Assembly (NCBI GenBank): GCA_016928955.1 | Contig: JAFGJV010000014.1 | Coordinates: forward strand, 70,014-129,408 | Reading direction: 5' to 3' | DNA length: 59,395 bases | Source: Spirochaetales bacterium | GTDB lineage: Bacteria; Spirochaetota; Spirochaetia; Treponematales; UBA12059 | Shown here: positions 15,777 to 23,179 of the stretch, one piece after another | Layout of the letters: the number at the start of each line of letters is the position of its first letter | Numbering within the stretch: the stretch's first letter is position 1 | Notes under the pieces: generated by a model | Seen by the model: only the letters and a program-made list of their open reading frames with translations | What the model was told of the DNA's origin: nothing | The model's database searches: none | Made by a program: the position numbers and the translations under genes

Positions 15777-16885
15777 GAAACGTCAAGAGTTTCGTGGCCG
15801 ACAATATCGTCACGCTCATTTTTTTGACCATCACCATCATAGCCATACCGTTTTCAGGCCTGTCGGGGTCCTACATCATCAGTAACCTGATAGACAGGTT
15901 TGCCCGCAGCTCATTCCTGGTGTTCGCGCTGATACTTCCCATCATGGCCGGCATGGGCATCAACTTTGCCATGGTGCTCGGCGCAACGGCCGGCCAGATA
16001 GGGCTGATCTTTGCCGTGGACCACAACATCATGGGCACGGAGGGACTTATCCTGGCCACGCTGGTGGGCATACCCCTGTCGGTGGGCCTGGGATGGTTCT
16101 CAGGGCAGGTGCTCAACCGCGCGCGCGGTCGAGAGATGGTCACCGGGTTCATCCTGGGCTATTTCATGGACGGCATCTACCAGTTCTTCGGGCTGTACAT
16201 CATGGGCTGGCTGATACCCATACGGACGGCCCAGGTCATGCAGATAGACGGCGGCGGCGTGCGCAACACGCTGGCGCTCGAGTCGGTCCGCGGAGGCCTG
16301 GACAAGATCGTCAGCCTGAAGGTGGGGCCCTTCTCCATACCCGTGGTCACCTTTGCCGTGATTGCCGTGCTCTGTCTGTTCATCATCTGGTTTAGGCGCA
16401 CCAAGCTCGGCCAGGACATGAGGGCCATAGGCCAGGAGCAGGGCATATCCCACGCGGCGGGTATCAACGTTGACCGCACGCGCATCCTGGCCATCGTCAT
16501 ATCCACCGTGCTGGCGTGCATCGGCCAGATCATCTACCTGCAGAACCTCGGCAACATGTTCACCTACACCAGCCAGCGTCAGGCCGGATATTACGCGGCG
16601 GCGGCCATTCTGGTGGGAGGCGCCACGGTCAGCAAGGCATCCATCAAGAACGTATTCATAGGCGTGTTCCTGGTGCATGCCCTCTACATAACCACCCCGC
16701 TGGCCGGCAAGGCCCTGTTCAAGTCCGCCATGGTTGGGCAGTACATGAGCGACTTCATCAATTACGGCATCATAGCGTCCGCCCTGGTACTGCACGCCTG
16801 GAAAAACAAACGGGCAGCCGACCTAGCCCGGGCGGGACTCCGCATGAGCGCGGAAGCCCAGGCGGCCGCGGGAGGTGTCGCATGA
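15773..16885 (+). CDS. ABC importer permease 2 (BPD_transp_2 type)
   Basis: 370 residues, multi-TM (NIVTLIFLTITIIAIPFSGL; VGPFSIPVVTFAVIAVLCLF). The coupling loop reads GQDMRAIGQEQGISHAAGIN, homologous in position to the first permease, and AAAILVGGATVSKASIKNVF corresponds to its glycine-rich helix. An Ala-rich cytoplasmic tail (SAEAQAAAGGVA) ends the protein. It overlaps both neighbours by ATGA junctions. The paralogous pair suggests an old duplication with specialised halves, as in BMP-type nucleoside importers. Confidence 0.92.
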   Translation: MRNVKSFVADNIVTLIFLTITIIAIPFSGLSGSYIISNLIDRFARSSFLVFALILPIMAGMGINFAMVLGATAGQIGLIFAVDHNIMGTEGLILATLVGIPLSVGLGWFSGQVLNRARGREMVTGFILGYFMDGIYQFFGLYIMGWLIPIRTAQVMQIDGGGVRNTLALESVRGGLDKIVSLKVGPFSIPVVTFAVIAVLCLFIIWFRRTKLGQDMRAIGQEQGISHAAGINVDRTRILAIVISTVLACIGQIIYLQNLGNMFTYTSQRQAGYYAAAAILVGGATVSKASIKNVFIGVFLVHALYITTPLAGKALFKSAMVGQYMSDFINYGIIASALVLHAWKNKRAADLARAGLRMSAEAQAAAGGVA

Positions 16886-17250
16886 ACCTGCGTTCGCTGG
16901 TGGTCAAAATCACTCTGGCAGTGGTGTACCTGGTCCTGGCCGTGTGGGCGTACGGGGCTGGCAAAGGCTACCCGTTGTACATAGACAACACGGATCTATC
17001 CAAGCCGACCATGCTGAGCGTGGTGATAGACGGGAAATCCCCGGTAAGGGTGCGGGAAGGCGCGTACACCGAGATCATGGTCAAGGGCGCCAGGAAGCAC
17101 ACGATCAGTCTGGTGTTGCCCTCGGGCGCCGAGTATAGGGAAACCTTCAGGTTCCCGGCCGGAGCCCAGGCGGCGGAAATCCGCGTGCCCGAGCTGGCTC
17201 CGGGATCCGACCCCGTGGTCAGGCCGGTGCTGCCTCGGCAGGACAGGTAA
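16882..17250 (+). CDS. small single-TM protein of the ABC transporter operon
   Basis: 122 residues. One N-terminal membrane segment (residues 8-27, VKITLAVVYLVLAVWAYGAG) is followed by a small extracytoplasmic beta-type domain (YIDNTDLSKPTMLSVVIDGK ... EIMVKGARKHTISLVLPSGA). It starts in the stop of permease 2 (ATGA) and is the last gene before a terminator, so it is almost certainly a dedicated accessory of the transporter. I recall short proteins of this layout (DUF6672) beside DUF3798 transporters but cannot verify the match. Possible roles are binding-protein docking or complex assembly. Confidence 0.75.
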   Translation: MNLRSLVVKITLAVVYLVLAVWAYGAGKGYPLYIDNTDLSKPTMLSVVIDGKSPVRVREGAYTEIMVKGARKHTISLVLPSGAEYRETFRFPAGAQAAEIRVPELAPGSDPVVRPVLPRQDR

Positions 17251-17268
17251 AAGAAATCTGATACACAG

Positions 17269-17304
17269 CCGCCCGTTCGTTGCGCATGAGCGGGCGGTTT
17301 TTTT
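17269..17304 (+). terminator. rho-independent terminator of the transporter operon
   Basis: CCGCCCG (17269-17275) pairs with CGGGCGG (17291-17297), followed by seven T. An apparent TTG-initiated extension of the next ORF runs through this hairpin and is rejected for that reason. Confidence 0.9.
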
Positions 17305-17339
17305 ATGAAACGCGTCTGGGCGACGCTACAGGACGGGAT

Positions 17340-17810
17340 ATGGTCATACGCTACAGAAAAACGGTACTGAACGATTTTGGGGCCTTTGTTTCCATTGTGT
17401 TGGTGGGGGTGGTCCTGGTCATGGCTGTGGTCTCCTTGGCCACGGGCTACACGGTATCCAAGACGCGGGGCCTGGTGCGGGTTAAAGAAGCCGATCAGGT
17501 CGTACTGCAGGTTGTTCTTGCGGTCATGATGCTGGCGGGTTTTGTGGGGCACGTGGCCAGGGTAGCCTGGCTGGAGCGTTTTGTGACAAAGGCCGCGGAA
17601 TGCCAGGGCGTGGTTACCGGGCTGTCGCTGTACCGCGACCGGGGGCATGTTCAGTACAGCTATGAGGTGGACGGAGAGAGACGGAGCGCAAAAAACGCGG
17701 TGCACGCATCCGCCCAGGTGCGCGCGCTCGCGGAAGGGCAGGCCGTCCGCGTACTGGCCGGCGCCAAGGGCGGCAAACAGCGGTCTCTTATCAAAGACCT
17801 GTACGTGTAA
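17340..17810 (+). CDS. membrane protein with DUF3592-like domain
   Basis: 156 residues from the ATG at 17340, chosen because an upstream TTG lies within the terminator; GGACGGG is a mediocre ribosome site. Two TM helices (FVSIVLVGVVLVMAVVSLAT and VVLQVVLAVMMLAGFVGHVA) precede a beta-rich domain (CQGVVTGLSLYRDRGHVQYS...EVDGERRSAKNAVH) and a final GQAVRVLAGAKGGKQRSLIK. This layout resembles DUF3592 proteins, whose function is not established. It stands alone between the transporter terminator and the convergent MCP gene. Confidence 0.65.
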   Translation: MVIRYRKTVLNDFGAFVSIVLVGVVLVMAVVSLATGYTVSKTRGLVRVKEADQVVLQVVLAVMMLAGFVGHVARVAWLERFVTKAAECQGVVTGLSLYRDRGHVQYSYEVDGERRSAKNAVHASAQVRALAEGQAVRVLAGAKGGKQRSLIKDLYV

Positions 17811-17844
17811 GGTTACGCAACCCGCGGGTTGTGCCGACCCTGGT

Positions 17845-19488
17845 CTATTTCCCGCCTTCCGTCAGGCCCGCGCGCAGGCGGTCTATCATGTCCATGTTCT
17901 GACGTCCGAGCCGCTGGAGGGTCTCGGCGCGGCTGAGGAGCCCCGCGCAGGCAGCCGATATGGTTCCCGCTCCCTCGCGGATGCCGGACGCCACGCGGCG
18001 CGCCTCGGCGGTCCGGCCGGACGATTGGCGCATGGATACAGACGCCTGCTCGGCGGCCGTTGTGGCCGTCTGGGCCAGCGACCCGAACCCCTCAATGGTG
18101 CCGCTGATTTCCTCCGTGCCCGCCGACAGCTCCTCCAGCTTGCCAAGGAGGCCGCCGAGCGTGGTGGCCACTTCCCTGAGTTCCGCCGACAGCTTGCCGA
18201 AATACGCGCCCGTGTCCGATCCGGCTCCCGAGGCCAGCTCGACCGCCTGCCGCGTGTTGGCCAGGAGCTTGGATATGTCGCCCGAGCCCCGGGCCGTCTC
18301 CTCCGACAGCTTGCGTATCTCTCCGGCGACCACGGCAAAGCCACGGCCAGCCAGGCCCGCGTGGGCCGCCTCTATGGACGCGTTCATGCCCAAGAGGTTG
18401 GTGCGGTTGGCCACGTCGCCGATCAGGGTGTTGAGCTCTTCCATGCGCTCGGTGGCCTTGACGATGCCGTCTATAGAGCCGTTGACGTCCGCTATGCGCT
18501 TGTCGCCGTCCTGGGCCAGGGCAGTCAGGGCCTCTATGCCGGCGCTCCGGGAGCCGGCGGCGTCGGCCAGCTCGCGCAGGGAGCGTATCATCTGGGACAC
18601 GGCAGCGCTGGCTTCAAGCACCTGGGTGGAATAGGCGCCCAGGGTGGCTATCAGGCGCTCCTGGCCTCCGGCAACCTCGTCCTCGCTGGTGGCGCTCAGG
18701 GCCAGCGCCTGGTCCAAGGCCACGGCGGCTGACGATTCCTCCTCGGCCACCGCGTTCAGTTCCTTGGCGGCGGCGAACAGGGCGTCCGCGGTTTCAGCAA
18801 GGCTGGCGCCAAGTTCTACGGCCTCGTCCTGGGAGCGCTGGACGGCGTCCGACATGGACCTGAACTGGCTGGCGGCCGTTTCCGAGGATTTCACGCACTC
18901 GTCCACGAGCGTCGCCTGCATATGCACGGCCGAGGACGTGAACAGGCCGCCTATGATCACCAGCACGCCGCTGGTGCCCAGCGACTGTATGGCCAGGGTC
19001 GTGACCGCTCCGCCCTCGCTGGCGCTGTGGATACCGTCGCTCAGGTACAGTATGGCAATGGCCGCCAGGTTGAGCGCCGTCAGAATCCAGATGTGGACGC
19101 GCTGGGTGGCCATGAGGCCGGCGGTGATCAAAAGGAAACAGCCGAGCGTGCCGAACACGTAGCATTCGTACACGCTGTCGTACGCGTCGCCCCAAATCGC
19201 AAGGAGCATGACCAGCCACAGGCCGTAGAGAAAGAGGGACGACGCCAGCTGGTAGCGCCCGCGGGCCACAAGGAACAAAACGGCCACGCAGAACAGGGCC
19301 AGCGCGCCAAGCATGGCGGCCACCATGCCCGCGCCCGTAAGCAGCATGAGCGCGCTGAGGATCACGGCAAAGACGCCTATCACCGCCGCCACGGGCACGA
19401 GTAGCCTGGCTTTTTTCCGGGTGCGTATATCAGCCTGCTCGTAGCGTTTCAGGAAAGGTTTCAGGAACCATTCGACGGGCTTTGACAT
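17845..19488 (-). CDS. methyl-accepting chemotaxis-type receptor without a large periplasmic domain
   Basis: 547 residues from the ATG at 19488 behind CAGGAGAG. About six TM helices occupy residues 30-205 with only short loops (VPVAAVIGVFAVILSALMLL; GVLVIIGGLFTSSAVHMQA). A long cytoplasmic coiled coil follows. Its hairpin tip is canonical: LLGMNASIEAAHAGLAGRGF, then VVAGEIRKLSEETARGSGDI. No HAMP domain is obvious and there is no CheR-docking pentapeptide at the C-terminus (RLRAGLTEGGK). The receptor probably senses through its membrane helices. No che genes adjoin it; a CheC/CheA operon lies 5 kb away. Confidence 0.88.
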   Translation of the reverse strand: MSKPVEWFLKPFLKRYEQADIRTRKKARLLVPVAAVIGVFAVILSALMLLTGAGMVAAMLGALALFCVAVLFLVARGRYQLASSLFLYGLWLVMLLAIWGDAYDSVYECYVFGTLGCFLLITAGLMATQRVHIWILTALNLAAIAILYLSDGIHSASEGGAVTTLAIQSLGTSGVLVIIGGLFTSSAVHMQATLVDECVKSSETAASQFRSMSDAVQRSQDEAVELGASLAETADALFAAAKELNAVAEEESSAAVALDQALALSATSEDEVAGGQERLIATLGAYSTQVLEASAAVSQMIRSLRELADAAGSRSAGIEALTALAQDGDKRIADVNGSIDGIVKATERMEELNTLIGDVANRTNLLGMNASIEAAHAGLAGRGFAVVAGEIRKLSEETARGSGDISKLLANTRQAVELASGAGSDTGAYFGKLSAELREVATTLGGLLGKLEELSAGTEEISGTIEGFGSLAQTATTAAEQASVSMRQSSGRTAEARRVASGIREGAGTISAACAGLLSRAETLQRLGRQNMDMIDRLRAGLTEGGK

Positions 19489-19573
19489 GGACTCTCCTGG
19501 GCGGCGGTATGCGTGGACTCGCCCGGGACGGCAAGCCGGGTTGGACGCTTGTAGCCTTGGTGGGCGTTCTCCA

Positions 19574-19602
19574 AGTATGGTATGTTTTTCTGGCCAAGGC
19601 AA
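19574..19602 (-). promoter_or_regulatory. sigma-70-type promoter for the MCP gene
   Basis: On the minus strand TTGCCT (19602-19597), 17-bp spacer, CATACT (19579-19574), about 85 nt upstream of the MCP start. Confidence 0.45.
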
Positions 19603-19672
19603 CACGGCGCGTTTCCAAAAGCCGGGTTTTTAAAGCCATACTGCACACACTGGACGACGCGGAGGACAGACG

Positions 19673-20068
19673 ATGGAAGAACTGAAACCGGGCATCCGTG
19701 GAGAGCGCAGCCTGGTGGTGGACGAAGAGCTCACGGCCAGGCATCTGGGTTCGGGCGGCGTGCCGGTGTACGCCACACCCATGATGGTGCTGGCCATGGA
19801 GGAGGCCGCCCTGAACGCGGTGGACCACCTTCTGAGTCCGGGCATGGCCACCGTGGGCTACCACCTGGATATACGGCACCTGGCGGCCACGCCCCTGGGC
19901 ATGCGCGTCACGGCCAGCGCCGAGCTTGTCAAAGTGGACGGCAGGATGCTCACCTTCAAGGTGGAAGCGCGCGACGAGGTCGAGCTCGTGGGCGAGGGCA
20001 CCCATGTGCGGGCGATCATAGACACGGAAAAGTTCGCCGCCAAGCTCAGGGCCAAGACCGGGGCATGA
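19673..20068 (+). CDS. hot-dog fold thioesterase (fluoroacetyl-CoA thioesterase-like)
   Basis: 131 residues, a single hot-dog domain. Seen: the conserved TPMMVLAMEEAALNAVDHLL helix containing the candidate catalytic Glu, ATVGYHLDIRHLAATPLGMR, and the later GEGTHVRAIIDTEKF with a conserved His. These match the acyl-CoA thioesterase family that includes fluoroacetyl-CoA thioesterase FlK; here a general acyl-CoA hydrolase or detoxification role is more likely. The ATG follows GGAGG. It is divergent from the MCP gene. It may share a theme with the acyl-CoA synthetase at 7197, but the two are not linked. Confidence 0.82.
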   Translation: MEELKPGIRGERSLVVDEELTARHLGSGGVPVYATPMMVLAMEEAALNAVDHLLSPGMATVGYHLDIRHLAATPLGMRVTASAELVKVDGRMLTFKVEARDEVELVGEGTHVRAIIDTEKFAAKLRAKTGA

Positions 20069-20072
20069 CGGG

Positions 20073-20102
20073 CGGCCGAGCTTGCGTAGCCGGCCGGTTT
20101 TT
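20073..20102 (+). terminator. possible rho-independent terminator after the thioesterase gene
   Basis: CGGCCG (20073-20078) can pair with CGGCCG (20091-20096), followed by G and five T. The stem is short and the sequence also overlaps a possible promoter for the trpS leader. Confidence 0.4.
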
Positions 20103-20118
20103 CGATAGACTTGCCGGC

Positions 20119-20229
20119 ATGAAGCCGATATTCCCGCGGTCAACGCGCCCCGCGCGACCCATCCTCAAGGAAGCCTGGTCCTGGCGACCGGCGGGTTCGC
20201 GCGCCGCCGTTGGCGGCGACGGGGCTTGA
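20119..20229 (+). CDS. candidate 36-residue leader peptide upstream of trpS
   Basis: An open frame starting ATG AAG CCG at 20119 encodes a proline/arginine-rich peptide containing the segment KEAWSWRPAG, that is, two Trp codons separated by one Ser codon. It ends at 20229, 86 bp before trpS. There is no Shine-Dalgarno, but GATAGA at 20104-20109, 16 bp after TTGCGT (20082-20087), would start transcription only a few nt before the ATG. Several hairpins follow: GCCGCC/GGCGGC near 20201-20216, GGGG/CCCC near 20221-20238, and GGCCGCC/GGCGGCC near 20270-20289. A Trp-sensing leader is an inference; the ORF may be fortuitous. Confidence 0.3.
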   Translation: MKPIFPRSTRPARPILKEAWSWRPAGSRAAVGGDGA

Positions 20230-20315
20230 CGGAACCCCGCGAGGCGACCCGCCCCTGTACTTCCGGCCGGCCGCCGCCACAGGCGGCCACGCACCCCGAC
20301 ATCCGGAGCTGAATC

Positions 20316-21377
20316 ATGGAACGCAAACGCATACTCACCGGCGACCGGCCCACCGGCAAACTGCACCTGGGACACTACGTGGGCAGTCTGGCCAACCGCG
20401 TCCGACTGCAGGACCAGTACGAGTGCTTCTTCATCATCGCCGACCTCCACACGCTGACAACCAAGCCCGAAAAAGAGAACATAGAGGCCTTGCCCGACAA
20501 CGTGCGCTCGGCCGTGCTTGATTACCTGGCCTGCGGCATAGACCCGGCCAAGAGCGTCATCTACCTGCAGTCGGCGGTGCCCGAGGTGGTGGAGCTGTCT
20601 TTGTTTTTCCAGAACCTGGTCACCGTGCCGCGCTTGTCGCGCATACCCAGCCTCAAGGAAATGGCCCAGGGCGCCGGCATTGAGGAAATGCCCCTGGGGC
20701 TCCTGGCCTATCCGGTGCTCCAGGCCGCGGACATCCTGCTCCCGCGCGCCCACCTGGTGCCCGTGGGCAAGGACAACGTGGCCCACGTGGAGATCACCCG
20801 GGAGATAGCCCGCCGCTTCAATTACCTGTACGGCGACACGCTCCCCGTGCCGGACGTGATGGTGTCCGAGTACGGTTCCCTGGTGGGCACGGACGGCAAC
20901 GCCAAGATGTCCAAGAGCCTCAACAACGCGATTTTCCTGTCGGACGACCAGAAGACCGTGCACAAGCGCGTTATGTCCATGTACACCGACCCCAAGCGCG
21001 TGTCCGCCGACATACCGGGCACCGTGGAGGGCAACCCCGTCTTCCAGTACCACGACGCCTTCAACCCGGACAAGGCCGAGGTGGAGGACCTCAAGGCCCG
21101 CTACCGCGCCGGCACGGTGGGAGACGTGGAGGTCAAGGAAAAGCTGGCCAAAGCCATCAACGCCTTCCTGGATCCCATCCGGGAGCGGCGCGCGCGCTAC
21201 GAAAGCCAGTCCGGCCTGGCCGACGAGGTGATATACGACGGCACCCTCCGCATGCGGGAGGAGGCACGCGCCACGCTGAGCGCTGTAAAGAAGGCCATGG
21301 GCATGGCGGCCGTGTGGAACCGCGTGGCGCGCAAGGCCGAGGACGTCAAGAAGAAACGCGAAAAGTCCGGGTCCTAA
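20316..21377 (+). CDS. trpS: tryptophan--tRNA ligase
   Basis: 353 residues, class Ic aminoacyl-tRNA synthetase charging tRNA-Trp with tryptophan. The HIGH-type motif is GDRPTGKLHLGHYVGSL (residues 9-25) and the KMSKS loop is NAKMSKSLNNAIFLSD (around residue 195). The length fits bacterial TrpS. The ATG follows CGGAG. The 3' third contains the expected helical anticodon-binding region (KEKLAKAINAFLDPIRERRA), with a lysine-rich tail KAEDVKKKREKSGS. It is preceded by a 247-bp GC-rich leader with a Trp-containing mini-ORF, and followed by a strong hairpin before the GH18 gene. Confidence 0.97.
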   Translation: MERKRILTGDRPTGKLHLGHYVGSLANRVRLQDQYECFFIIADLHTLTTKPEKENIEALPDNVRSAVLDYLACGIDPAKSVIYLQSAVPEVVELSLFFQNLVTVPRLSRIPSLKEMAQGAGIEEMPLGLLAYPVLQAADILLPRAHLVPVGKDNVAHVEITREIARRFNYLYGDTLPVPDVMVSEYGSLVGTDGNAKMSKSLNNAIFLSDDQKTVHKRVMSMYTDPKRVSADIPGTVEGNPVFQYHDAFNPDKAEVEDLKARYRAGTVGDVEVKEKLAKAINAFLDPIRERRARYESQSGLADEVIYDGTLRMREEARATLSAVKKAMGMAAVWNRVARKAEDVKKKREKSGS

Positions 21378-21398
21378 GCTGCGTATCGCCGCCTGCCC

Positions 21399-21431
21399 AG
21401 TGTCAAGGCCGGTGATACGCCGGCCGACACT
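21399..21431 (+). other. long perfect hairpin between trpS and the GH18 gene
   Basis: AGTGTC (21399-21404) and GGCCGG (21407-21412) pair with CCGGCC (21420-21425) and GACACT (21426-21431), giving 12 bp with an AA bulge and a 7-nt loop. There is no T-run. It ends immediately before the GGGGAGG ribosome site of the GH18 gene, so it may act as an mRNA stability or processing element. Confidence 0.6.
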
Positions 21432-21446
21432 TGAAGGGGAGGGCCC

Positions 21447-22523
21447 ATGCGACGCCGAACAACCTTTGCAGCACTGACTATCCTAGCCGCCGTGATGCTG
21501 GCGCCGGTACTGACCGCGGATTCCGCAGGTTCAGGCGCGGACACCAATCCGCGGGGTTATCCCATACCCGAGGTGCTCCCCACCGAGCGGACAGCCTTTA
21601 CGCGTCGCTTTGCTGCGGAGGCCGGAGAGATGGTTCTGGATCCGGTGCCCTTCGGCGAGATATGGGCCTATCTCATGCACGGCGAGGAGCGCTATCTCAC
21701 ATCGTCGGCTCCCATAACGGACATAGCGTATTTCTCGGCGGCCATATCCAGCAAAGGCGTCCTGTACGGGGCGCCTCCGGTCAAGAATCTGGCGTCCGTC
21801 AAGGCGCGAAAGCACCTGGTGGTGGCCGAGGTGTCCAACCAGGCGCTGATACACTTTGTGCTCAACAAGGCCTACCCCTTGCGCGACCGGCTGCTCAAGG
21901 ACATTGTGGCGGCGGCCTCGGGCTACGACGGCGTCAACATAGACTTTGAGAACATGCGGGCCGACGACGGGCCCGCCTACCTGGAGTTCCTGAAACTGCT
22001 CAAGGCCAAACTGGGCAGAAAAATCCTGAGCGTGTGCGTGCCTGCCCGTACCCGGAAATACGCGGACGCGTACGACTACGCCAAGATAGCAGCCATAGCC
22101 GACCGCGTCTTTGTGATGAGCTACGACGAGCACTGGAGCGGAAGCGCCGCCGGGCCCGTGGCGTCCATCAGTTGGGCAGCAAAGGTGGCCGAGTGGGCCG
22201 TCCAGGCCGTGGGCGCGCGCAAGCTCATCATGGGTATGCCGTTTTACGGCCGTGCCTGGGCCGACCGGAATCCGGCGGGCGCGTACAAGTACTCAAGCGC
22301 CCAGCGCGTGCTCGGCGAGCGGGGCCTGTGGCCGTCCAGGGACCGCGAGGGCGTGGCCTACGTTCGTTTTGCCGAGACGGTCAATTACGTGATGTATTTT
22401 GACGACGCGGTGTCCACCCGCCGCCGGGCTTTCGCCTTCAGCGAGCGCGGCGTGGACAAGGTGGGCTTCTGGCGCCTGGGCCAGGAGGATCCGGATGTGT
22501 GGGGCGTGCTGGCCAGGCGCTGA
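21447..22523 (+). CDS. secreted glycoside hydrolase family 18-like protein
   Basis: 358 residues with an N-terminal export signal (TTFAALTILAAVMLAPVLTA). The family 18 active-site signature DGVNIDFE lies at residues 161-168, with the acid/base Glu168 and assisting Asp166. RVFVMSYDEHW and KLIMGMPFYGRAWADRNP are the later barrel strands seen in YaaH/chitinase-like proteins. It probably cleaves N-acetylhexosamine polymers such as chitin oligomers or peptidoglycan glycan strands outside the cytoplasm; the exact substrate cannot be read from sequence. The ATG follows GGGGAGG. It is convergent with the YigZ gene with only 6 bp between stops. Confidence 0.85.
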   Translation: MRRRTTFAALTILAAVMLAPVLTADSAGSGADTNPRGYPIPEVLPTERTAFTRRFAAEAGEMVLDPVPFGEIWAYLMHGEERYLTSSAPITDIAYFSAAISSKGVLYGAPPVKNLASVKARKHLVVAEVSNQALIHFVLNKAYPLRDRLLKDIVAAASGYDGVNIDFENMRADDGPAYLEFLKLLKAKLGRKILSVCVPARTRKYADAYDYAKIAAIADRVFVMSYDEHWSGSAAGPVASISWAAKVAEWAVQAVGARKLIMGMPFYGRAWADRNPAGAYKYSSAQRVLGERGLWPSRDREGVAYVRFAETVNYVMYFDDAVSTRRRAFAFSERGVDKVGFWRLGQEDPDVWGVLARR

Positions 22524-22529
22524 CGCTCT

Positions 22530-23168
22530 TTATCGGGGGTGTTGTTCCGCTATCCTCAAGACGCCCCTGCCCAGGTCCCGTAGCTGGAGCGCTCCGGAGG
22601 CAAGTTCCGTAAGCCTGGACTCAAGAGCCGGGTAGGCGTCCACGGGCACCTCGAGTTCCATGCCCACATCCTCCAGAAAGGTCTCAGCCCTGACCTGAGC
22701 TCCCGAGCCGTCGGCCAGCTGGCGCGCCCGTTCGTACAGGTGGTAGGGCAGGTTGAAGGCGACGCGTATGGACGGGCTGAGCACTGCCCGCCTGGCCGAG
22801 GCAAGGGCCAGCTTTCCTGCCTCCGAGTACGCTTTGACCAGGCCCCCGGTGCCCAGAAGCGTTCCGCCGAACCAGCGCGTCACCACGATCACCACGTTGC
22901 CCAGCCCTGAGCCCTTGAGCACGGCCAGGAGCGGGCGGCCGGACGTGCCTGACGGCTCGCCGTCGTCAGAGCAGAACTCGACCACGGAATTGCCCCCGCC
23001 CACCACAAAGGCCGGCACGTGGTGCGTGGCTTCCGGATACGCGGCCTTGCGCCCGGCTATGAAGGCCCGGGCGTCGTCCACGCTGTCCGCGGGAGCCAGC
23101 TCGGACAGGAAGCGCGAGTTGGATACCTGGAGTTCCGCGCTGGCCGGTTCAAGCGGCACCACGAGCAC
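22530..23168 (-). CDS. YigZ/IMPACT family protein
   Basis: 212 residues from a GTG start at 23168. The diagnostic block of the family is intact: SDDGEPSGTSGRPLLAVLKG, then VVIVVTRWFGGTLLGTGGLV. A second ferredoxin-like domain (DUF1949-type) follows. The protein is cytosolic; the eukaryotic relative IMPACT regulates the Gcn2 kinase, while the bacterial function is not established. It is the downstream gene of a pair with the phospholipase-like gene (11 bp apart), whose last codons contain an AAAGG that can serve as ribosome site. Confidence 0.88.
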   Translation of the reverse strand: MLVVPLEPASAELQVSNSRFLSELAPADSVDDARAFIAGRKAAYPEATHHVPAFVVGGGNSVVEFCSDDGEPSGTSGRPLLAVLKGSGLGNVVIVVTRWFGGTLLGTGGLVKAYSEAGKLALASARRAVLSPSIRVAFNLPYHLYERARQLADGSGAQVRAETFLEDVGMELEVPVDAYPALESRLTELASGALQLRDLGRGVLRIAEQHPR

Positions 23169-23179
23169 GAGCGTCGCCT

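Noticed and set aside
17280-17339. TTG-initiated N-terminal extension of the DUF3592-like ORF
   Set aside because: It runs through the stem and T-run of the transporter terminator; the ATG at 17340 begins the plausible protein.
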